From positions 4,599 to 53,556 of the forward strand of contig JAFEGT010000015.1 of assembly GCA_018239765.1 (NCBI GenBank): a stretch of DNA of 48,958 nt, given 5' to 3'. The notes under the pieces were generated by a model. It saw only the letters and a list, made by a program, of their open reading frames with translations, had not been told where the DNA came from and ran no database searches. This DNA comes from Verrucomicrobiota bacterium (GTDB taxonomy: Bacteria > Chlamydiota > Chlamydiia > Chlamydiales > FEN-1388). A program made the position numbers and the translations under genes. Of the stretch, positions 17,690 to 24,902 are shown one piece after another; within the stretch, counting starts at the first letter, position 1; each line of letters starts with the position of its first letter.

Positions 17690-18810
17690 GATTTTTTCCT
17701 TTTGGTGTGATCCTCTAAGAGGGTAAATGTCTGATGTGTAAGCTCATAGCCTACTCCTTGCGGCTTACGGTAGTCAATCTTATACTTATAGAGATTTTTT
17801 TCTAGGAATCGGCCGATCTCCTGAGCAATTGAATCAAGCTTCGTAAAAATCTGCTTATAAGGCAGTCTCATAGGGCCAATAATGCCAATACTGCCCACAC
17901 ACTTGTGACCGATGGAATAGGGGATTGATATTAAGCAGCAGTTTGGCGTAGCTGATAAAAAGGCAAAGAGCTCCTCACCAATCCAGCACTTCATTTTTCC
18001 TGCGCGCTGCACATCGCGTGCAAGTGAGCGAAGAGCGGTCTGATTTTCAAACAGACTCAAACTTGATGCTAGACTCTCAGCTTCCTGAAATTCTGGGTAG
18101 CGTAATAGCTTTGAAAAGCCTGTTGTAAAGATATCCTCAGAACTAAAGTTGGCATAGCTTACTAAGTAGCGCGCCATGGTCTCTTGATAAAAGCGCAAGG
18201 CAAGCTCATGCTCTTCTTGGGTAAGAGGCTCTACAAGCAGTTCGTTATTCATCAATCTGCTATGAAAGTAGCTCTGGATGCGCTGTATGCTGTGGGTGCT
18301 TATTTTATGCGGGGCATGCAGAAGCTCTGTAAAGACTTGACCAAAGCTTGTAAGTATCACCGCTAAACAGCGACTTGAATCAAGGCAGATAAGTTTTATA
18401 TCGGTAACAAAGTCTTGATCAAAGCGAGGTGCGGTAAGAAATGCAGCACACTGCGTATGTTCTGCAGTTGCTTCTGCTATACGCTGTAAAAAGAGTGCCA
18501 CAGCCTTTAGATCCTCTGCTGACTCTAAAGAGGCTACGTGGGTGTCTTTTTCGTAATCTTCGAGACACTCTTGGGCATATAAGCGAAAAGCTTGCTCTGT
18601 TGGCACGCGTCCGCCAGAGGTATGCTGCTGCTTGAGGAGGCCATCGGCCTCCAGATTGGCAAAATAGTTACGGATAGTGGCGGAGCTTAGGTCTGGAAAG
18701 CCCACCTCTTTGAGTGTATTTGATCCTACAGCCTTACCCGTTTTGAGGTAATACTCAACAAGGCTTATAAGAATGCGCTTTTCTTTATCGGCTTTTGTAG
18801 AGCGTTTCAT
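17686..18810 (-). CDS. hrcA: Heat-inducible repressor HrcA
   Basis: The 374-aa HrcA represses heat-shock operons by binding CIRCE. A winged helix occupies residues ~1-75 (LKEVGFPDLSSATIRNYFANL, then EADGLLKQQHTSGGRVPTEQAF). A GAF-like middle and a late GIIGPMRLPY motif complete the family pattern. It is longer than typical ~340-aa HrcA, with a tail after the MRLPY region (LYKYKIDYRKPQGVGYELTH). Chlamydial HrcA proteins are known for such a C-terminal extension, which dampens DNA binding. The start has a good ribosome site (GAGGGG). It is first in the operon, so it controls its own synthesis along with grpE and dnaK. Confidence 0.96.
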   Translation of the reverse strand: MKRSTKADKEKRILISLVEYYLKTGKAVGSNTLKEVGFPDLSSATIRNYFANLEADGLLKQQHTSGGRVPTEQAFRLYAQECLEDYEKDTHVASLESAEDLKAVALFLQRIAEATAEHTQCAAFLTAPRFDQDFVTDIKLICLDSSRCLAVILTSFGQVFTELLHAPHKISTHSIQRIQSYFHSRLMNNELLVEPLTQEEHELALRFYQETMARYLVSYANFSSEDIFTTGFSKLLRYPEFQEAESLASSLSLFENQTALRSLARDVQRAGKMKCWIGEELFAFLSATPNCCLISIPYSIGHKCVGSIGIIGPMRLPYKQIFTKLDSIAQEIGRFLEKNLYKYKIDYRKPQGVGYELTHQTFTLLEDHTKRKKS

Positions 18811-18829
18811 AATTCCCCTCTTTGCACCC

Positions 18830-18859
18830 AGTATAGCCGACTGCCAATTTAATGGTCAA
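18830..18859 (-). promoter_or_regulatory. Predicted promoter of hrcA-grpE-dnaK
   Basis: On the minus strand TTGACC (plus 18854-18859) and TATACT (18830-18835) are 18 bp apart, ending about 20 nt before the hrcA ATG. The CIRCE element lies directly upstream of this -35. Another promoter further upstream would place CIRCE in the leader, so this choice is tentative. Confidence 0.5.
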
Positions 18860-18864
18860 GCAAT

Positions 18865-18891
18865 TTAGCACTCTCCTATCTTATCTGCTAA
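18865..18891. promoter_or_regulatory. CIRCE operator (imperfect)
   Basis: The left arm TTAGCACTC is a perfect CIRCE half site. After the standard 9-nt spacer the right arm reads ATCTGCTAA, where only six of nine bases match GAGTGCTAA. The location ahead of hrcA and the spacing make it the HrcA binding site. The weak arm suggests lower affinity. Confidence 0.85.
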
Positions 18892-19313
18892 ATAACAATA
18901 TAACGCTTGGGTTTTGCACGATATACACATTTTTGCATCTTTAGAGTCTTCGCGGCAGGATCACACATTTAATCTCAACGATATAAACGATATAACGATA
19001 TGAACGATAGAGGAAAGAGCACTTCGCAATGCCTGCCAGCCAAAAAAAAAGGGGGGGGCCAAGTGACATTTTAAGCCTCTCGAGTTTGCCTTCTATAACG
19101 TCGCGACAGGGCGAAGCACCCTTTTTTTATCGTTCATATCGTTATATCGTTTATATCGTTGAAAAGCATTAGCACCGATCTTATCGCGAAGCGATCATGT
19201 ATACATATTTACATTTAACATTTATGGATGAGAACAAGACAGACAGCCGTGATTTCTGTCGTTGCGCTTAATAATTTAAATATGTAGTGTGCGAAAGATA
19301 TTCACGGTGATGC
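18892..19313. repeat. Divergent gap with a perfect 34-bp inverted repeat
   Basis: This gap between hrcA and the efflux pair holds no ORF worth calling. Its centre is an inverted repeat with two perfect 34-nt arms, 18976-19009 and 19128-19161, made of about four degenerate copies of a 9-nt word (ACGATATAA-like). Between the arms lie a run of 9 A followed by 8 G near 19037-19055 and the words CTTCGCAATG and GCCTCTCGAG, both also found in the element near 39.6-39.9 kb. The remainder is A/T-rich and must contain the promoter of the efflux genes, which I could not place. Confidence 0.75.
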
Positions 19314-20462
19314 ATGACAGCGACCCCAGAGCCCGCTAACGGCAAAAGAAACAGAATGTTACTACTCATAACCGGCCTACTGCTCCTCGTAGGATTGATC
19401 TGGTTTTGCCTCTGGTTTTTCCACTTTCGCTACTACGAATGGACAGATGACGCCTATGCCAACGGCAACCTGATCCACATAAACTCACCTGTTTCCGGCT
19501 CTGTTATCGCCTTCTACGCCGATGACACAGACCTTGTTATGGAAGGACAAAAGCTTGTGCAGCTCGACACCACTGAATATCAGGCACTTTATGACAAAGA
19601 ACTCGCCTCGCTCGCACGCGTCGTTTTGGATGTAAGACAGCTATACGACAGAGTACATGTAGCCCGCCAGACAGTGCGCACACAAAGAATTGAAACCCAA
19701 AAAGCACGGTATGACTACAGACAGCGCCTTGCCATAGTAAAAACAGGAGCCGTTGCAAAAGAGGACTTTATCCACGCTCGAGATGCCTACAGATCAAGTA
19801 TTGCCAATCTCAAGCAGGCAAAGTATGCCCTGCAAGTAGCCCTTGACGCCCGAGGTCACACTCCCATTAGAAAACACCCACTCATCGAGGAACAAAAAGG
19901 CAATATTCGTGCCGCCTACTATAAGCTTAAACACTGCACCATCCTAGCACCCGCTACAGGCTATGTAGTCAAGAGAACAACCGATGTTGGCCAGTGGGTA
20001 AACCCCACAACCAATATGCTCGCCGTTGTGCCCAAAAACTACGTTTGGGTGGACGCCAACTACAAAGAGACCCAAGTTACCAATATACGAGTTGGCCAGC
20101 CTGCTGTAGTCACCTTCGACATTTATGGCTCGAAAGTCAAGTATAAAGGTCGTGTGTTAGGCATAGCTTCAGGCACCGGATCCGTTTTTTCAATCATACC
20201 CCCTCAAAATGCCACAGGAAACTGGATCAAGATTGTACAGCGCCTACCCGTACGTATAAGCCTCGACCCTGAAGTCCTTAAAAAGTTTCCCATAAGACTT
20301 GGCATTTCTGCCGAGGTGCAGGTGGATATCACCAACCAAGAGCTTCCAGTACTTAAACGCGCACCAACAATGGAGCCCGTCGCCACAACGACGGCGTACA
20401 ACATTCACTTAGAAGAAGTAGATGCCCTCATGGATCAGATTGTTGATGCGAGCTTGCAATGA
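19314..20462 (+). CDS. emrA: EmrA-type periplasmic adaptor (HlyD family)
   Basis: The 382-aa membrane-fusion protein should link an inner-membrane MFS exporter to an outer-membrane channel. One N-terminal membrane segment (residues ~14-34, MLLLITGLLLLVGLIWFCLW) leads to a biotinyl-lipoyl half domain (INSPVSGSVIAFYADDTDLV). An alpha-helical hairpin and the second lipoyl half (CTILAPATGYVVKRTTDVGQ) follow, with the HlyD beta-barrel (WVDANYKETQVTNIRVGQPA) last. This matches EmrA in order and length. It overlaps the next gene by 4 nt (ATGA). The substrate is unknown; drug or fatty-acid export is typical. No TolC-like gene or regulator is adjacent. Confidence 0.9.
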   Translation: MTATPEPANGKRNRMLLLITGLLLLVGLIWFCLWFFHFRYYEWTDDAYANGNLIHINSPVSGSVIAFYADDTDLVMEGQKLVQLDTTEYQALYDKELASLARVVLDVRQLYDRVHVARQTVRTQRIETQKARYDYRQRLAIVKTGAVAKEDFIHARDAYRSSIANLKQAKYALQVALDARGHTPIRKHPLIEEQKGNIRAAYYKLKHCTILAPATGYVVKRTTDVGQWVNPTTNMLAVVPKNYVWVDANYKETQVTNIRVGQPAVVTFDIYGSKVKYKGRVLGIASGTGSVFSIIPPQNATGNWIKIVQRLPVRISLDPEVLKKFPIRLGISAEVQVDITNQELPVLKRAPTMEPVATTTAYNIHLEEVDALMDQIVDASLQ

Positions 20463-21982
20463 GCAGCTACTTTACAGGCTGGAGACTCATTATACTCAAC
20501 ATCGCGATAGGCCTCGGCACCTTTATCCAGGTGCTTGACACCTCGATTGCAAATGTAGCCATTCCCTACATCGCTGGCAACTTAAGCGTGAGCGCTGATC
20601 AAGGCACATGGGTTATCACCTCGTTTGCAGCAAGTAACGCAATAGTACTACCGCTTACAGGGTGGCTTTCAGACTATTTTGGACGCATTCGGCTTTTTGT
20701 CGGGTCGGTACTGCTTTTTGTGCTCACATCATTTTTATGCGGCCTCTCCACAAGCTTGCCCATGCTTGTAATTTTTCGGATACTACAAGGGGCAGTAGCA
20801 GGGGCTCTCATCCCCCTTTCACAAAGTCTAATCGTTGCTTTTAACCCTCCCGAAAAGCAAGGGGGAGCCCTTGGCTTTTGGGGCATGGTTGTTGTGGTAG
20901 CGCCTGTTCTCGGACCCATTATAGGTGGCTATCTTACCGACACCTACTCTTGGCCATGGATTTTCTACATCAATGTACCTATTGGCCTTATATCCGCCTT
21001 CGTCACCTGGCACTTTCTCAAAGATCACGAATCTACACTTGTACGAAACCCCATTGACTGGATGGGCCTCTTTCTCCTCTCGCTGGGAGTTGCCTGCCTT
21101 CAAATTATGCTCGATAAGGGTAAAGACTTAGACTGGTTTGAATCCAATACCATCATTGCCCTCACTATTCTGTCAGCAATTGCACTTATCTACTTTTGCG
21201 TATGGAACAGCTTTCAGAAATATCCCATAGTTGACTTCTCCTGTTTTAAAAACAAAAATTTTACACTTGGGACGATAGCCATTACAATCGGCTTTCTTGT
21301 CTACTTTGGCAGCACCATAACAACCCCTCTCTGGCTTCAGCTTGAACAGGGCTATACACCATTCTGGGCAGGCCTTGCGGTTGCCCCAATCGGCATTGCA
21401 CCCTTTTTCCTTGCCACATGGGTAGGAAGAAACATGCAGCGATTTGACGCACGAAAATTTGCTGCAATGAGTTTTGCAATTTTTGCTATAGGCTTTTTTT
21501 ATCAAGCTGGCTTTACTACACAGGTTTCTGTAGAGAAGGTGATGATAGGGCGTTTTATACAAGGGTTCGGCGTTGCCTTTTTTTTCTTGCCACTTGTGCA
21601 GGTATCTCTAGGTGAAATTCCAAAGGAGCGCTATGCAAGCGCAGCTGGCCTCTTTAATTTCATAAGAATTTTGATAGGAAGCGGTTTTGGCACCTCGCTT
21701 TCCATACAACTTTGGAGCCATCTCGAGATCTACCATCATGCACGCTTGAGTGATGCCCTAACCGAATTTAACTCAGCCACCGCCGACTTCTACGCAAGAC
21801 TCTCTGGCTACAGCAGCGATGTTGCCACAAGACTCCTCGACACACAAGTGGAACAGCAAGCCTACATGCTTGCAACAAACGATGTACTCTGGCTTGGTGC
21901 GTGGCTCAATATTCTCATCATCCCATTCGTATTTCTCTGCACACGAGTTCAACCTTCCGATCAGCAAGCTGTTGTGCATTAA
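20459..21982 (+). CDS. emrB: EmrB/QacA-type MFS multidrug transporter (DHA2)
   Basis: The 507-aa inner-membrane protein has about 14 hydrophobic segments. Motif A is GWLSDYFGRIRLF and motif C of drug antiporters is PVLGPIIGGYLTD followed by WPWIFYINVPIG. LDTSIANVAIPYIAG in the first helix carries the Asp typical of DHA2 exporters. It should export hydrophobic compounds by proton antiport with the EmrA-like adaptor encoded just upstream, to which it is coupled by overlapping stop and start codons. A periplasmic stretch near residues 430-480 is rich in polar residues, as in EmrB. Confidence 0.93.
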   Translation: MSSYFTGWRLIILNIAIGLGTFIQVLDTSIANVAIPYIAGNLSVSADQGTWVITSFAASNAIVLPLTGWLSDYFGRIRLFVGSVLLFVLTSFLCGLSTSLPMLVIFRILQGAVAGALIPLSQSLIVAFNPPEKQGGALGFWGMVVVVAPVLGPIIGGYLTDTYSWPWIFYINVPIGLISAFVTWHFLKDHESTLVRNPIDWMGLFLLSLGVACLQIMLDKGKDLDWFESNTIIALTILSAIALIYFCVWNSFQKYPIVDFSCFKNKNFTLGTIAITIGFLVYFGSTITTPLWLQLEQGYTPFWAGLAVAPIGIAPFFLATWVGRNMQRFDARKFAAMSFAIFAIGFFYQAGFTTQVSVEKVMIGRFIQGFGVAFFFLPLVQVSLGEIPKERYASAAGLFNFIRILIGSGFGTSLSIQLWSHLEIYHHARLSDALTEFNSATADFYARLSGYSSDVATRLLDTQVEQQAYMLATNDVLWLGAWLNILIIPFVFLCTRVQPSDQQAVVH

Positions 21983-22043
21983 TTAAATCTAAGCTATACC
22001 TTACAGCTGTGATGTAAAAAAATTCTCAAACCAAGGAGAACTT

Positions 22044-23747
22044 ATGTTGAGACACTACAAAATGGCTCTAAGCTGCTTAGCACTTAGCCTCAGTTCCATG
22101 TTACCCTGCTTCGCTCATTCGTCAGACTCAAACTCTAACTGCCCCTCAAAAGTATATAAAAAGAAACCAAAAGTATCCGCACCTGTCCATGTAACAGGCA
22201 TCTCTCGCCTCACAGATGAGCTTGCTTGTCTAGACCTTAACAATATTGACAGCGAACTTACGGGCTACACCTACTTTCGCAACGTCGCCTTCGACCCAAG
22301 AATTGCGGTAAACCCACTAAACCCTAAAAATATGGTAATTGCTACCCAGCAAGACACGCTCATAAATGGAAATTACAACGACTCAGCCTCACTTGCTATC
22401 GCCGTGTTCTACACACTTGATGGTGGCGAAACATGGAATCCATCAGACCTCGTAATGAGCCGCTGCCAAGGAAGCACGCTTTTTAACGCAAACGATAATT
22501 TTATCTCAGCCTATTTCCCTGCCATTCAATTTGATCAGTCAGGTAACTGCTATGTATTATCAAGTTCGTACGACCTTTTTGCAGCGAACCAACTTCCTGA
22601 CATCGATACAGACGAAGGAAACATCATATCTAAATCTACTGATGGAGGAAGAAGCTGGACACAAGTTACAGCAACCTACAGAGATAATGGACAATGCCAC
22701 CTACTTGACTTTCCCAACCTTGCCTGCGATCGCTACAGAAAAAACACACTCTACGTTATTTCTACCGACGCAACCTGTCAAGTAAGTGATACATGCGAAG
22801 ACCCCAACTACACTGGCGGACAAAATATTGTGTTTCAAAAATCAGAAGATGCAGGGCTGTCATGGTCCGATCCTATAATTATCGACTCCTTCATCCCAAC
22901 AGACCTAGAAAACTGCACACCATGGCCGATACTGCCGCACTTTGAAGTACTAGCCGATAAATCGCACAGCTTCATCACAGCCGCAATCGTACAGCAAAGC
23001 CCAGCAGACACTGTAGGACCCGCACCAAACGACCAGATCTACGTTTGGAAATCGCTCCAGGGCACTACCTGGAAAAGATATACAGTTGATGCCAACGTAG
23101 CGCATATACTCGCTGTTGATCCAGATAGCAGCGACCCTGTTTTGCCAGTTACAAGCTTTACAACACTAGATTTTGATATTAACCCCTGTAATGGATATAT
23201 CTACATAGTCTATACAAGTCCCATGTTCAACCCTACAGGTAAATCAGGGTGCGTAATTAGAAAATCAAAAGATGGCGGCGTGACATGGTCAACCCCAAAG
23301 CCTGTTAACCCAAATTCACTCAGTTCACAAGCTTTTTTACCCGTAGTTGCGGTTGCAAAAGATGGCACAGTGGGCGTGATGTTTACAGACTTTCGCAATC
23401 ACACCCCTGGAGATGAAAAGCTAAGTACAGATGTATGGGTTACCATGTTTGACGCTGAGCTCAACCATGTACAGCATGAAGTTCGCCTCACGCCAAAGTC
23501 ATTCGACACTCGAAAGAGCGTACGAGGCTATAACGGAATTAACCCATCAACTTGCGCACTTGATTACTACCTCTCAACGCACGTTGAGATAGAATCTAAC
23601 GGAAATGATTTTGTTTGCACATTCCCAGTTACAAACGATGCATGCCCTCCGGTAGCACTACCAGATAGATTTTGTGACTCATTTCCAGTCACAACCGACG
23701 CCTGCAGCAGACAAAACACTGTTTTTGTTAACGTAAAGAGGCATTAA
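22044..23747 (+). CDS. Secreted Asp-box (BNR) beta-propeller protein
   Basis: The 567-aa product starts with a signal peptide (KMALSCLALSLSSMLPCFAH) after a strong ribosome site (AAGGAG, 6 nt before ATG). Four Asp-box motifs are visible: TLDGGETW (~residue 130), STDGGRSW (~199), SEDAGLSW (~267) and SKDGGVTW (~408), which indicates a sialidase-like propeller. It has many cysteines, especially at the C-terminus (NDACPPVALPDRFCDS, then TDACS). The FRIP and catalytic Arg triad of true sialidases is not evident, so glycan binding or a structural exported role is as likely as hydrolysis. It converges with the SET-domain gene, the two stop codons sharing TTAA. Confidence 0.8.
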   Translation: MLRHYKMALSCLALSLSSMLPCFAHSSDSNSNCPSKVYKKKPKVSAPVHVTGISRLTDELACLDLNNIDSELTGYTYFRNVAFDPRIAVNPLNPKNMVIATQQDTLINGNYNDSASLAIAVFYTLDGGETWNPSDLVMSRCQGSTLFNANDNFISAYFPAIQFDQSGNCYVLSSSYDLFAANQLPDIDTDEGNIISKSTDGGRSWTQVTATYRDNGQCHLLDFPNLACDRYRKNTLYVISTDATCQVSDTCEDPNYTGGQNIVFQKSEDAGLSWSDPIIIDSFIPTDLENCTPWPILPHFEVLADKSHSFITAAIVQQSPADTVGPAPNDQIYVWKSLQGTTWKRYTVDANVAHILAVDPDSSDPVLPVTSFTTLDFDINPCNGYIYIVYTSPMFNPTGKSGCVIRKSKDGGVTWSTPKPVNPNSLSSQAFLPVVAVAKDGTVGVMFTDFRNHTPGDEKLSTDVWVTMFDAELNHVQHEVRLTPKSFDTRKSVRGYNGINPSTCALDYYLSTHVEIESNGNDFVCTFPVTNDACPPVALPDRFCDSFPVTTDACSRQNTVFVNVKRH

Positions 23748-24850
23748 AAGCTCGCTTTGATAAAGCGAGCCGCACGATGTACAGGAGTATCGTCATTGAA
23801 CTCCTGTTCATCTCGAGACTTTCGAACAAGCTCCCATGCAGAAACATAGGTGTCGAGCTTTTCTTTTACTTGAGGCCAAGAAAAAGACCCTTCTGCAAGC
23901 AGCTTGAAGGCATATACAGCCCCCACGCAGGAACGCTCTCGCCCCACCTGCCGAAAATAGTCTATAATCTCTTTGTACATGGCAGGCTTTAGCTCTTTCA
24001 TCGACTGAAACGTGGCATCCAATGCACCTATACCCTCTATAAGCCAATCTCGTATGGTCTCAAAGGTATCAAGCAGTTTTATGGTACAGACAGCAACATC
24101 TCGTAAAAAAAGAGATATTTCCTGCCAGCTCCAGTCGCCATTAAAGTAGAGCTCAAGAATAAGTGTTGGATTTGTCGCAAGATAGTGCCACTTTTGAGCG
24201 TTTTTTAGCTCTCCCAAGCCATCTAATGCCAACTGTGAGGATTTTACAAAGCGAGCCGCTGCTTCATACCGAAGCTCTGCGTGCTTTCCTAAGCTTACTG
24301 AATTATAGTCATGTCCATAATTTACTGAGACGCGCTCGTTTACATCAATATCATCAAGCGCAAGTATCACCCACTCACGAAAACCTGCATGATCCCAGCA
24401 GCCAAACATAGCATTTGGAAAGCTGTGATTAATCATAGCAGCAAGACCGCGAAATTTTGCGGCATCAACTTCGCCAAGTTGATAATCCCCACCACGCTCA
24501 TCAGCCGCCACATATTGGCCGTTATAATGGCAGATCACCTCACCTGCCTTAATAACGCGCGCTGCCACAACATCTAAACCTACAAAAGCATTTTCACCCT
24601 CCAGATGCACAAGGCGAAGCTTTAAGTCAGAAGCGGCAGGATAGCGATGAGAATAGGCATCACCATTAACAAGCATTATTTCAAAAAACTTCCTAGTGGG
24701 AAAGCTGGCAGCAACGTAGTCTGCCCCCGTTAGATCTTTAAATTCTCTACCAGATATAGTGCGATCTTGACCATTTCGACCTCTATACTGAATAATCCCT
24801 TCAAACAAAGCCGGGTATTCCGGCTTATTAACATAATAAAGCGGCAACAT
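23744..24850 (-). CDS. SET-domain protein, putative lysine methyltransferase
   Basis: The 368-aa protein carries a SET domain over residues ~80-185. GLDVVAARVIKAGEVICHYN is the SET-N strand pair, AMINHSFPNA (N141-H142-S143) the RFINHSxxPN motif, and NERVSVNYGHDY (Tyr178) the catalytic ELxxDYG-like motif. It should use S-adenosylmethionine to methylate lysine. About 180 helical residues without a recognised domain follow; no post-SET cysteines are seen. In Chlamydia the SET protein NUE (CT737) is secreted and methylates host histones, and cpnSET acts on chlamydial histone-like proteins. This one is much larger. An N-terminal type III signal is possible but cannot be judged by eye. The domain is firm; the target is unknown. 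Confidence 0.85.
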   Translation of the reverse strand: MLPLYYVNKPEYPALFEGIIQYRGRNGQDRTISGREFKDLTGADYVAASFPTRKFFEIMLVNGDAYSHRYPAASDLKLRLVHLEGENAFVGLDVVAARVIKAGEVICHYNGQYVAADERGGDYQLGEVDAAKFRGLAAMINHSFPNAMFGCWDHAGFREWVILALDDIDVNERVSVNYGHDYNSVSLGKHAELRYEAAARFVKSSQLALDGLGELKNAQKWHYLATNPTLILELYFNGDWSWQEISLFLRDVAVCTIKLLDTFETIRDWLIEGIGALDATFQSMKELKPAMYKEIIDYFRQVGRERSCVGAVYAFKLLAEGSFSWPQVKEKLDTYVSAWELVRKSRDEQEFNDDTPVHRAARFIKASF

Positions 24851-24902
24851 AAAACAAATTATACAGAATCATTTCTAAAGACTCTATATAAATATATTCT
24901 TA

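Noticed and set aside
22001-22020. Possible operator TTACA-N7-TGTAA upstream of the Asp-box protein
   Set aside because: Only a 5-bp half site, no second copy, no regulator nearby.
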